Shown: positions 1 to 9,664, counted from the first letter of the stretch. The stretch: DNA of 17,500 nt from Penaeus vannamei (GCF_042767895.1 NC_091576.1:31210273-31227772); one strand, 5' to 3'. Numbers and translations: made by a program. The notes: generated from the sequence alone by a model not told the origin.

Positions 1-660
1 CCTCCCTCCATTCCTCTCTCCCTCCCTCCCTACATCTTTCCTCCCTCCCTCCCTCCCATCCTCCCTCCCTCCCTCCCATCATCCCTCCCTCCCTCCCTCC
101 CCCCTTCCTCCCTCCCTACCTCCCCCCTTCTTCCCTCCCTACCTCCCCCCTTCCTCCCTCCCTACCTCCCCCGCCCCTCCCTCCCTCCCTACCTCCTCCC
201 TTCCTCCCTCCCTACCTACACTCTTCCGCCCTCCGAACCTGGCACCCTCCCTCCTTCTCTACCTCCTCCCTTCCCCCCTCCCTCCCTTCCTCTCTCTCTC
301 CCTCCCTACATCTTTCCTCCCTCCCTCCCTCCCATCATCCCTACCTCCCCCTTTCCTCCCAACCCCCTCCCTTCCTCCCTCCCTCCCTACCTCCTCCCTT
401 CTTCCCTCCCTCCCTACCTCCTCCGTTCCCCCTCCCTTTCTCCCTTCCTCTCTCCCTTATTCTTCCTCCCTATTCCCCTCTTCTCATCTTCTCTTCCCCC
501 CTTGAACTATTCTTGATTTCCTCCCTTCCTCCCTCCTCACCTGTCTTCCTTCCTCCCTTCTCTCCCTCCCTTGCACTCCTCCCTATCTATCTTCCTCTCT
601 TCCTTCTCCCTTTCCTTCTTCCCTTATTCCTTCCATGGTTTTCTCTCTTATTCCATTTCC
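1..660. repeat. Polypyrimidine CCCT/CCTCC tract
   Basis: The + strand is almost entirely C and T, built from CCCT, CCTCC and CCTACCT words with occasional CATC or CATCTTT interruptions. Sub-blocks such as CCTACCTCC followed by CCCTTCCTCC recur between about 110 and 460, so it is an irregular tandem repeat rather than one perfect microsatellite. From about 480 to 660 it becomes less regular and grades into the 23-bp array. No gene is visible. The strand asymmetry gives potential for triplex (H-DNA) formation; that is inference. Confidence 0.9.
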
Positions 661-3010
661 ACTTCCCTTCCTTCCTCTTCTTTCTCTTCCTTCCTTCCCC
701 TTCTTTCTCTTCCTTTTTCCCCCTTCTTTCTCTTCCTTCCTTCCCTTTCTTCCTCTTCCTTCCTTCCACTTCTTTCTCTTCCTTCCTTCCCCTTCTTTCT
801 CTTCCTTCCTTCCCCTTCTTTCTCTTCCTTCCTTCCCCTTCTTTCTCTTCCTTCCTTCCCCTTCTTTCTCTTCCTTCCTTCCCCTTCTTTCTCTTCCTTC
901 CTTCCCCTTCTTCCTCTTCCTTCCTTCCCCTTTTTTCTCTTCCTTCCTTCCCCTTCTTCCTTTTCGTTCCTTCCCCTTCTTTCTCTTCCTTTTTTCCCCT
1001 CCTTTCTCTTCCTTCCTTCCCCTTCTTTCTCTTCCTTACCCTTCTTTCTCTTCCTTCCTTCCCCTTCTTTCTCTTCCTTTTTCCCCTTCTTTCTCTTCCT
1101 TCCTTCACCTTCTTTCTCTTCCTTCTTTCCCCTTCTTTCTCTTCCTTCCTTCCTTCCCCTTCTTCCTCTTCCTTCCTTCCACTTCTTTCTCTTCCTTCCT
1201 TGCCCTTCTTTCTCTTCCTTCCTTGCCCTTCTTTCTCTTCCTTCCTTCCCCTTCTTTCTCTTCCTTCCTTCCCCTTCTTTCTCTTCCTTCCTTCCCTCTC
1301 TTTCTCTTCCTTCCTTCCTCTTCTTCCTCTTCCTTCCTTCCCCTTTTTTCTCTTCCTTCCTTCCCCTTCTTCCTCTTCCTTCCTTCCCCTTCTTTCTCTT
1401 CCTTTTTTCCCCTCCTTTCTCTTCCTTCCTTCCCCTTCTTTCTCTTCCTTACCCTTCTTTCTCTTCCTTCCTTCCCCTTCTTTCTCTTCCTTTTTCCCCT
1501 TCTTTCTCTTCCTTCCTTCACCTTCTTTCTCTTCCTTCTTTCCCCTTCTTTCTCTTCCTTCCTTCCTTCCCCTTCTTCCTCTTCCTTCCTTCCCCTTCTT
1601 TCTCTTCCTTCCTTCCCCTTCTTTCTCTTCCTTCCTTCCCCTTCTTCCTCTTCCTTCCTTCCCCTTTTTTCTCTTCCTTCCTTCCCCTTCTTCCTCTTCC
1701 TTCCTTCCACTTCTTTCTCTTCCTTTTTCCCCTCCTTTCTCTTCCTTCCTTCCCCTTCTTTCTCTTCCTTACCCTTCTTTCTCTTCCTTCCTTCCCCTTC
1801 TTTCTCTTCCTTTTTCCCCTTCTTTCTCTTCCTTTCTTCCCCTTCTTTCTCTTCCTTCCTTCCCCTTCTTTCTCTTCCTTCCTTCCCCTTCTTTCTCTTC
1901 TTTCCTTCCCCTTCTTTCTCTTCCTTCCTTCCCCTTCTTTCTCTTCCTTCCTTCCCCTTCTTTCTCTTCCTTCCTTCACCTTCTTTCTCTTCCTTCTTTC
2001 CCCTTCTTTCTCTTCCTTCCTTCCTTCCCCTCTTCCTCTTCCTTCCTTTCCCTTCTTTCTCTTTCTTCCTTCCCCTTCTTTCTCTTCCTTCCTTCCCCTT
2101 CTTTCTTTTCCTTCCTTCCCTTTTTTTCTCTTCCTTCCTTCCTTCCCCTTCTTTCTCTTCTTTCCTTCCCCTTCTTTCTCTTCCTTCCTTCCCCTTCTTT
2201 CTCTTCCTTCCTTCACCTTCTTTCTCTTCCTTCTTTCCCCTTCTTTCTCTTCCTTCCTTCCTTCCCCTTCTTCCTCTTCCTCTTCCTTTCCCTTCTTTCT
2301 CTTTTCCTTTCCTTTCTTTCTCTTCCTTCCTTCCACTTCTTTCTCTTTCTTCCTTCCTTCCCCTTCTTTCTCTTCCTTCCTTCCCCTTCTTTCTCTTCCT
2401 TCCTTCCCCTTCTTTCTCTTCCTTCCTTCCCCTTCTTTCTCTTCCTTCCTTCCCCTTCTTCCTCTTCCTTCCTTCCCCTTCTTTCTCTTTCTTCCTTCCT
2501 TCCCCTTCTTTCTCTTCCCTCCTTCCCCTTCTTTCTCTTCCTTCCTTCCCCTTCTTTCTCTCCCTTCCTTCCCCTTCTTTCTCTTCCTTCATTCCTTTTC
2601 TTTCTCTTCCTTCCTTCCCCTTCTTTCTCTTCCTTCCTTCCCCTTCTTTCTCTTCCTTCCTTCCCCTTCTTTCTCTTGCTTCCTTCCCCTTCTTTCTCTT
2701 CCTTCCTTCCCCTTCTTTCTCTTCCTTCCTTCCTTCCCCTTCTTTCTCTTCCTTCCTTCCCCTTCTTTCTCTTCCTTCCTTCCCCTTCTTCCTCTTCCTT
2801 CCTTCCCCTTCTTTCTCTTCCTTCCTTCCCCTTCTTTCTCTTCCTTCCTTCCCCTTCTTTCTCTTCCTTCCTTCCCCTTCTTCCTCTTCCTTCCTTCCCC
2901 TTCTTTCTCTTCCTTCCTTCCCCTTCTTTCTCTTCCTTCCTTCCCCTTCTTTCTCTTCCTTCCTTCCTTCCCCTTCTTTCTCTTCCTTCCTTCCCCCCTC
3001 TTTCTCTTCC
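661..3010. repeat. 23-bp polypyrimidine minisatellite, about 100 units
   Basis: The consensus unit is 23 bp: three TTCC-type tetramers followed by CCTTCTTTCTC. It repeats through about 2.35 kb with few purines on the + strand. Common variants are CTTCTTCCTC, CCTTTTTTCTC, TTCCTTACCC, TTCACCTTC, TTCCACTTC and units extended by one TTCC. Because 23 is not a multiple of 3, three units make 69 bp and code 23 residues, so all + frames stay open with a 23-residue Phe/Leu/Ser/Pro periodicity and the - strand with a Lys/Arg/Glu/Gly one. These open frames follow from composition and are not evidence of a protein. Variants recur in the same order, showing block duplications inside the array. Confidence 0.93.
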
Positions 3011-4085
3011 TTCCTTGCCCCGTCATTATCTTCCTTGTTTCTCCCTTCCCCCCTTTCTCCTTTTCTCCCTCCTTCCCCTCCTCCACTCCTCCATTTTTGC
3101 CTTATTCCCTACCTTCTTGTCCTCTTCCTCCCTTCCTCTCTCCTCTTTCTTACTTCCTTCCTACCTCCTTGCTTTATATCTTTCCTTTTTATATCTTCCT
3201 TCCCTGTATTCTTCTCTTTTTCTCCCTCTCTTCCTATTCTCTTCACGCCCTCCTTTATTCTCTCCTTTCCTTTTCCTTTCACTTTTATCTTCGGTCTTCC
3301 TGTATTCTTCACTCCTCCTTCCTTCCCTTCCTCCTCTCTTTCTCTCTCTCCCTGCTTCTTTCTTCACTTTCTCCTTCCTTTACCATTTTCTTCCATTCTT
3401 ACCTTCTCTCTCGGTTTTCTTCTCTCCCTGTTTTCTACCTTTCTCCCCTTCCTTTACCTTCCTTCCTTCCTTTCTCCTACTCTCCTTACTCTCTTCCTTT
3501 CCAGCTTTCTTATCTCCCAACCTTCTTGCAATTTTCTTCTTCTTCTTCTTCTTCATCTTTACCTTTCATGTTTCCTTCCCTTCTTGAACTTTTTTTGTCG
3601 TTCCTTCCCTAAATATTCTTTGTTTTGCCCATCCTCACCCCCCTTTTCCCTATTTTCTTTCTTTTCCTGTCCTCTCTCCTTCTTTGCTTCCTCCCCTTCC
3701 TTGTCCTCTCTCCTTCTCGTCCTTTATCCTCCCTTCTTTCTTCTCTTCCTACTTTCTATTTTTTTCCTCTCATCCCCCCCTTCCATTCCCTTTCCTTCCC
3801 AAATTTGTCCTCTATCTCCCCATCTACCCACCTGTCTCCCTCCCTCCCTCCATCCCTACCCCCACCTCCCTCCCTCTCTACGTCCCTACCTCCTTAACCA
3901 CCCCCTCCCTCTCTATTTCCCTCATTCCCTACTTCCCTCCCTTCGTACTTCTCTCCCTCCCTACCCACTTCCCTCCCCCCCTCCCCCCACCTCCCTCTCT
4001 CTCCCTCCTTCCCTAACCAACTCCCTACTTCTCTCCCTCCTTCCCTAACCAACTCCCTACTTCTCTCCCTCCTTAACCACCCCTC
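3011..4085. repeat. Decayed polypyrimidine-rich DNA
   Basis: This is still strongly C/T-biased on the + strand, but it is interrupted by G and A and has lost the 23-bp period. It includes a short CTT run around 3534-3555 and a CCTCC/CCCTACC stretch at 3835-4080 resembling the left end of the window. Within 4000-4080 a roughly 40-bp block (CTCCTTCCCTAACCAACTCC) is repeated. No gene is supported. Open frames run across it only because pyrimidine-rich DNA lacks stop codons. Confidence 0.85.
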
Positions 4086-4245
4086 CCTTCCTCTTCCTTC
4101 CTTCCCCCATCTTTCTCTTCCTTCCTTCCTTCCCCCATCTTTATCTTCCTACCTTCCCACATCTTTCTCTTCCTTCCTTCCCCCATCGTTCTCTTCTTTC
4201 TTTCCCACATCTTTCTCTTCCTTCCTTCCTTCCCCCATCTTTATC
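4086..4245. repeat. Small array related to the 23-bp minisatellite
   Basis: About six units combine CTCTTCCTTCCTTCC with CCCATCTTT or CCACATCTTT. The unit is the 23-bp minisatellite with CATC added where the main array has CTTC, so spacing is about 25-31 bp. It looks like a separate local expansion of the same monomer family, about 1.1 kb from the main array. Confidence 0.75.
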
Positions 4246-4265
4246 TTCTCCTTCCGTACTTCCCT

Positions 4266-4438
4266 CCCTCCCTTCCAACCTTCTCTTAAATCTATCTTCT
4301 ATTCAGTCTTTCTTAACCCACGTCGTGCTATATCGAACAGCGCTTGGGTGCTTCCAGACTCTCACACACGTAACGTAAAATAACCCCGCTCTCTCTTGCT
4401 CTTGCTTACGACATAAACTACTTTTTATTTAATTTCCT
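4266..4438. other. Unique spacer upstream of the candidate exon
   Basis: This is one of the few stretches near here with balanced base composition. It has CpG-containing sequence around 4318-4345 and GTAACGTAAAATAACC at about 4370. CTTAC and AAACTAC near 4404-4420 are acceptable branch-point candidates for the splice acceptor that follows. No open frame or RNA gene was recognised. Confidence 0.5.
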
Positions 4439-4464
4439 TTTTTTTTTTCTTTTTTTTTTTGTAG
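4439..4464 (+). promoter_or_regulatory. Putative 3' splice site
   Basis: A run of about 20 T with one C is followed by GTAG at 4461-4464, then GATAAG. A long uninterrupted pyrimidine tract ending in TAG/G is a textbook metazoan acceptor, with branch-point-like sequences 40-55 bases upstream. T-rich runs are common in this window, so chance is a real alternative. The call gains weight from the coding-like sequence directly downstream. Confidence 0.4.
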
Positions 4465-4641
4465 GATAAGGAGGATAATGATATTGAAATGGAGGCCAGA
4501 AACCGACACTTTAAGGGGGTCTTTCACATCAGCGAGTGCACTCAGCGCCAAGGAAGGGCCGAACAGCTGGTCACCGTCGACGACTTGGAGGGAAGACGTC
4601 AACTCCGACTTGAGAGGTCGTGTGAGGTCAGCCCGGCGTGA
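4465..4641 (+). CDS. Candidate protein-coding exon, product unknown
   Basis: Directly after the acceptor-like tract a phase-0 frame runs 58 codons to TGA at 4639-4641. The peptide begins DKEDNDIEME, contains HFKGVFHISECTQRQ and TVDDLEGRRQLRLE, and ends CEVSPA; it is charged, balanced in composition and not repetitive. By hand count 37 of 58 codons end in G or C, and first positions are purine-rich, as in real coding DNA. The segment is clearly more GC-rich than its surroundings. It could be a terminal exon, or an internal exon using GTGAGG at 4622 as donor. The +1 frame (to 4657) and the - strand are also open, which weakens the case. I do not recognise the family. No companion exon is visible: about 3.8 kb upstream and 800 bp downstream are polypyrimidine repeat. 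Confidence 0.35.
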   Translation, partial: DKEDNDIEMEARNRHFKGVFHISECTQRQGRAEQLVTVDDLEGRRQLRLERSCEVSPA

Positions 4642-4680
4642 CCTCTTCTCGTCTTGATATCCTCTAGTCTTGTTTATTTT

Positions 4681-5450
4681 CATTTTTAATTATTTTTTCT
4701 TATTCTTTTATCCCTTCCGTCACTCTTTCTTCCCCCATCTTTATCCCGGCTTCTCTTCTTCCGTCTTCATTCCTGTTTTTCTTCTTCTTCTTCTTCCTTT
4801 CTTTGTCTTCTTCCCTTTCCGATTTCCCTTCCCGCCCTCCTCCCCTTTGTTATCCTTAACTGTATTTTTAACTTCCTGTTTTCTTCCCTTTTTGCATTCC
4901 TTCTTCTCAGTCTCCTTGTCTCCCTTCCACTCTTCCTTCCTTCGTTTTTCCTTGTTTTCTTCCTTCCTTGCCTTCAGTCCTTCCTTTCTGCTTTCCTTCC
5001 TTTTTCTCTCCCTCCTTGCATTCTACCCTTCCTTCCTCCCTTCCTTCCATACCTTCCACTCTATCTTCCTTTCCTCCCTCCCTTCATCTCTCTTCTTTTA
5101 CTTACTACCTTTCCTTTCTTCCCTACCTTTCTCCCTGACCCCTCCTGCCTTCTACCCTACCACCTTCCTTTCCTCCTTCGCCTTTCCTTCCTCCTTCCTT
5201 TCCTCCCTCTCTTCCCCCCTCCTCCTTGCCCTTCTACCCTTCCTTCCTATTTTCCTTCCCTCTCTCTTTCCTCATTCCTACCTACTATCTTCCTTCCCTC
5301 TCTCTTCCTCCTTCCCTCCCTCTCTCTTCCCCCTTTCCTTCCTCCTTCCTTCCCTCTCTCCCCCCCCTTTCCTCCCTACTATTTTCCTTCCTTCTCTCTT
5401 CCCCCCTTCCTTCCTCCATCACTTCCTTCCATTCTTACTATCGCCGACCT
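4681..5450. repeat. Polypyrimidine-rich tract (CTTCC/CCTCC)
   Basis: The + strand is again C/T-biased, rich in CTTCCTTCC and CCCTCTCTCTTCC words. From about 5240 to 5420 a loose repeat of CTTCCCTCTCTCTTCC with CCTTCCTCC recurs roughly every 50-60 bp, marked by CCTACTAT at about 5280 and 5365. There are occasional G residues. A + strand open frame covers the whole stretch, but its Phe/Leu/Ser/Pro-only composition is what any decayed pyrimidine repeat gives. Confidence 0.85.
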
Positions 5451-5610
5451 TAGACGAGAATGAAATTTTTAGAAATCATATATATGTTGTTGTTGTTGTT
5501 GTTGTTTTTAATGTAATTTCGAGTTGACTGTTATGATCGAGGTGCTTCATTTTCCCGCATCGGATCCTTTTAATCTTTAATCTGTCTGCCATTCGTCCAA
5601 TTTAGCTTCA
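5451..5610. other. Unique spacer with (GTT)7
   Basis: Mixed-composition sequence between the polypyrimidine tract and the satellite. It contains a perfect (GTT)7 at 5486-5506. The last bases before the array (CCAATTTAGCTTCA) resemble a decayed satellite monomer end (AATCGACGTCA). No other feature is visible. Confidence 0.7.
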
Positions 5611-8600
5611 CATGTGTTGAATCGACGTCACATATGTTGAATCGACGTCACACATGTTGAATCGACGTCACATATGTTGAATCGACGTCACATATGTTGA
5701 ATCGACGTCACATGTGTTGAATCGACGTCACGTATATTGAATGGACGTCACATGTGTTGAATGGACGTCACATGTGTTGAATGGACGTCACATATGTTGA
5801 ATCGACGTCACATATGTTGAATCGACGTCACATGTGTTGAATCGACGTCACATATGTTGAATCGACGTCACACATGTTGAATGGACGTCACATGTGTTGA
5901 ATCGACGTCACATATGTTGAATCGACGTCACATGTGTTGAATGGACGTCACATGTGTTGAATGGACGTCACATATGTTGAATCGACGTCACATATGTTGA
6001 ATCGACGTCACATGTGTTGAATCGACGTCACATGTGTTGAATGGACGTCACATATGTTGAATCGACGTCACATATGTTGAATCGACGTCACATGTGTTGA
6101 ATCGACGTCACATATGTTGAATCGACGTCACACATGTTGAATGGACGTCACATGTGTTGAATCGACGTCACATATGTTGAATCGACGTCACATGTGTTGA
6201 ATCGACGTCACATATGTTGAATCGACGTCACACGTGTTGAATCGACGTCACACGTGTTGAATCGACGTCACATATGTTGAATCGACGTCACATATGTTGA
6301 ATCGACGTCACACGTGTTGAATCGACGTCACACGTGTTGAATCGACGTCACACGTGTTGAATCGACGTCACAAATGTTGAATCGACGTCACAAATGTTGA
6401 ATCGACGTCACATATGTTGAATCGACGTCACACATGTTGAATCGACGTCACATATGTTGAATCGACGTCACGTGTGTTGAATCGACGTCACATATGTTGA
6501 ATCGACGTCACGTATATTGAATGGACGTCACATATGTTGAATCGACGTCACGTGTGTTGAATCGACGTCACATATGTTGAATCGACGTCACACATGTTGA
6601 ATGGACGTCACATGTGTTGAATCGACGTCACATATGTTGAATCGACGTCACATATGTTGAATCGACGTCACACATGTTGAATGGACGTCACATGTGTTGA
6701 ATCGACGTCACATATGTTGAATCGACGTCACATGTGTTGAATCGACGTTACATATGTTGAATCGACGTCACACGTGTTGAATCGACGTCACACGTGTTGA
6801 ATCGACGTCACATATGTTGAATCGACGTCACATATGTTGAATCGACGTCACACGTGTTGAATCGACGTCACACGTGTTGAATCGACGTCACACGTGTTGA
6901 ATCGACGTCACACATGTTGAATCGACGTCACATATGTTGAATCGACGTCACATATGTTGAATCGACGTCACATATGTTGAATCGACGTCACGTGTGTTGA
7001 ATCGACGTCACAAATGTTGAATCGACGTCACAAATGTTGAATCGACGTCACATATGTTGAATCGACGTCACATATGTTGAATCGACGTCACACATGTTGA
7101 ATCGACGTCACATATGTTGAATCGACGTCACACATGTTGAATCGACGTCACATATGTTGAATCGACGTCACGTGTGTTGAATCGACGTCACATATGTTGA
7201 ATCGACGTCACATATGTTGAATCGACGTCACATATGTTGAATCGACGTCACGTGTGTTGAATCGACGTCACAAATGTTGAATCGACGTCACAAATGTTGA
7301 ATCGACGTCACATATGTTGAATCGACGTCACACATGTTGAATCGACGTCACAAATGTTGAATCGACGTCACATATGTTGAATCGACGTCACATATGTTGA
7401 ATCGACGTCACATATGTTGAATCGACGTCACACATGTTGAATGGACGTCACATGTGTTGAATCGACGTCACATATGTTGAATCGACGTCACATGTGTTGA
7501 ATCGACGTTACATATGTTGAATCGACGTCACACGTGTTGAATCGACGTCACACGTGTTGAATCGACGTCACATATGTTGAATCGACGTCACATATGTTGA
7601 ATCGACGTCACACGTGTTGAATCGACGTCACACGTGTTGAATCGACGTCACACGTGTTGAATCGACGTCACACATGTTGAATCGACGTCACATATGTTGA
7701 ATCGACGTCACATATGTTGAATCGACGTCACATATGTTGAATCGACGTCACGTGTGTTGAATCGACGTCACAAATGTTGAATCGACGTCACAAATGTTGA
7801 ATCGACGTCACATATGTTGAATCGACGTCACATATGTTGAATCGACGTCACGTGTGTTGAATCGACGTCACATATGTTGAATCGACGTCACACATGTTGA
7901 ATCGACGTCACATATGTTGAATCGACGTCACGTGTGTTGAATCGACGTCACATATGTTGAATCGACGTCACATATGTTGAATCGACGTCACACGTGTTGA
8001 ATCGACGTCACACGTGTTGAATCGACGTCACACGTGTTGAATCGACGTCACACATGTTGAATCGACGTCACACATGTTGAATCGACGTCACATATGTTGA
8101 ATCGACGTCACATATGTTGAATCGACGTCACACGTGTTGAATCGACGTCACAAATGTTGAATCGACGTCACAAATGTTGAATCGACGTCACATATGTTGA
8201 ATCGACGTCACATATGTTGAATCGACGTCACGTGTGTTGAATCGACGTCACATATGTTGAATCGACGTCACGTATATTGAATGGACGTCACATATGTTGA
8301 ATCGACGTCACGTGTGTTGAATCGACGTCACATATGTTGAATCGACGTCACACATGTTGAATGGACGTCACATGTGTTGAATCGACGTCACAAATGTTGA
8401 ATCGACGTCACATATGTTGAATCGACGTCACATATGTTGAATCGACGTCACGTGTGTTGAATCGACGTCACATATGTTGAATCGACGTCACACATGTTGA
8501 ATCGACGTCACATATGTTGAATCGACGTCACGTGTGTTGAATCGACGTCACATATGTTGAATCGACGTCACATATGTTGAATCGACGTCACATATGTTGA

Positions 8601-8850
8601 ATCGACGTCACGTGTGTTGAATCGACGTCACAAATGTTGAATCGACGTCACAAATGTTGAATCGACGTCACATATGTTGAATCGACGTCACACATGTTGA
8701 ATCGACGTCACATATGTTGAATCGACGTCACATATGTTGAATCGACGTCACACATGTTGAATCGACGTCACATATGTTGAATCGACGTCACATATGTTGA
8801 ATCGACGTCTCATATGTTGAATCGACGTCACATATGTTGAATCGACGTCA
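5611..8850. repeat. 20-bp satellite, 162 units, no indels
   Basis: The consensus unit is CATATGTTGAATCGACGTCA. By hand count 162 consecutive units fill 3,240 bp exactly, with no insertion or deletion. Variation is almost confined to the hexamer before TTGA (approximate counts: CATATG 75, CATGTG 19, CACATG 19, CACGTG 19, CAAATG 14, CGTGTG 13, CGTATA 3) and to AATC versus AATG. Outside these I saw only GACGTTA twice (starting near 6745 and 7505) and GACGTCT near 8805. Every unit contains GACGTC, and all but the three CGTATA units contain a CANNTG E-box. The left 30 units use CATGTG heavily and lack CACGTG, CAAATG and CGTGTG, which appear from about 6231. Unit variants recur in the same order (for example 6671-7090 and 7431-7850), showing block duplication. 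Both strands have TGA in every unit, so nothing is coded. Confidence 0.97.
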
Positions 8851-9280
8851 GACATGTTAAAACGATTTCACATATATTTTCCATGTAGTGAGTCAGTTTC
8901 CATTAAGCTAAATTGACTGCAATGTGTTGCATTAATCACCTATGTCTTGAATCGACTTTCCATACTCTGAAATTGACTTCCGTGTGGTGAATTTTCTGCC
9001 GCAGTTGAATAGACTCCCATGAATTGAAGTAGAATCGACTCTCCACTTGTTGAATAGACTCCCATGAACTGAACTTTGAGTCGACTTTCCATATGAAGAA
9101 CTGTACTCCTACGAACTGCATCGTCTTTCCATGAGCCGAATCGACTCTCCACGTGAGGTGACTTTCCTTACACTGCATCGACGTTCCACAGGCGAACTTG
9201 CTTTCCATGTACTGAATCGACTTTGCACGAATCGAATCGACTTTCCACGTGACGAATGAACTTTCCATAAACTGAACCGA
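8851..9280. repeat. Diverged satellite monomers at the right array edge
   Basis: The array passes abruptly into about 20 poorly conserved monomers of 17-27 bp with many substitutions and indels. A typical flank unit is GAATCGACTTTCCATGTACT. It shares GAATCGAC and CAT-G-T positions with the core unit, about 14-15 of 20 bases. Recurrent variants include GACTCCCATGAA and GACTCTCCAC. An open frame on the - strand (8936-9268) reads repeated WKVDS, MESRF and WESIQ-like blocks. This follows from a 20-bp unit read in three phases after loss of the core unit's TGA, and is not good evidence for a gene. Confidence 0.88.
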
Positions 9281-9296
9281 TTGAAATTATATTCTC

Positions 9297-9325
9297 TTAT
9301 TATTATTATTATTATTATTATTATT
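9297..9325. repeat. (TTA)n microsatellite
   Basis: About ten perfect TTA/ATT trinucleotides follow the last diverged satellite monomer and lead into the 157-bp duplication. Confidence 0.95.
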
Positions 9326-9328
9326 GAT

Positions 9329-9664
9329 GAATTTGCGGAGAGTTTGGCTTGTTATTCTTTTTGTGGAATTTGCGTTTTTTTTCGGAATTTGCGTTTTTTT
9401 CTCTCTCTTTTTTGCTGTTGTTTGTTGTTGTTTTGCGTGTTTTTGTTGTTGTTGTTATTGCTGTTGTTTGTTATTCTTTTTTGCGGAATTTGCGGAGAGT
9501 TTGGCATGTAATTCTTTTTGTGGAATTTGCGTTTTTTTCTTGGAAATTGCACATTTTTCTCCTTTTTTTGCTGTTGTTTGTTGTTGTTTTGCGTGTTTTT
9601 GTTGCTGTTGTTGTTATTGCTGTTGTTTGTTATTCTTTTTTGCGGAATTTGCGGAGAGTTTGGC
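9329..9664. repeat. 157-159 bp tandem duplication, two full copies plus a partial third
   Basis: The landmark GAATTTGCGGAGAGTTTGGC occurs at 9329, 9486 and 9645, giving spacings of 157 and 159 bp. Between landmarks each copy carries TTCTTTTTGTGGAATTTGCG, a T-rich run, then GCTGTTGTTTGTTGTTGTTTTG and a GTT/GCTGTT run. Differences include CTTGTTATTC versus CATGTAATTC and an extra GCT in copy 2. The third copy stops after the landmark. The + frames are open and Cys/Phe/Leu/Val-rich, reflecting TTG/GTT/TTT content. I read this as a local non-coding duplication. Confidence 0.88.

Noticed and set aside
587..3086. Long - strand Lys/Arg/Glu/Gly open frames resembling charged repeat proteins
   Set aside because: They are the reverse complement of the same purine/pyrimidine repeat, with the same 23-residue period in each frame.
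513..4048. Three very long overlapping + strand open frames (over 1,000 codons each) of Phe/Leu/Ser/Pro
   Set aside because: They follow from stop-free pyrimidine repeat with a 23-bp period. All + frames are open at once, the composition is four residues, and there is no codon bias or domain.
4429..4683. 84-codon - strand frame across the candidate exon
   Set aside because: It starts in AT-rich DNA and ends in the poly-T tract read as Lys. The + frame has better codon-position bias and a splice acceptor.
5611..8850. CRISPR-like direct repeats
   Set aside because: Repeats are directly adjacent with no spacers, and variant positions are shared between units. It is a satellite in a eukaryote-like context.
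8936..9268. 110-codon - strand frame with WKVDS/MESRF repeats
   Set aside because: The period matches the 20-bp diverged satellite read in three phases. The frame is open only because the monomers lost TGA.
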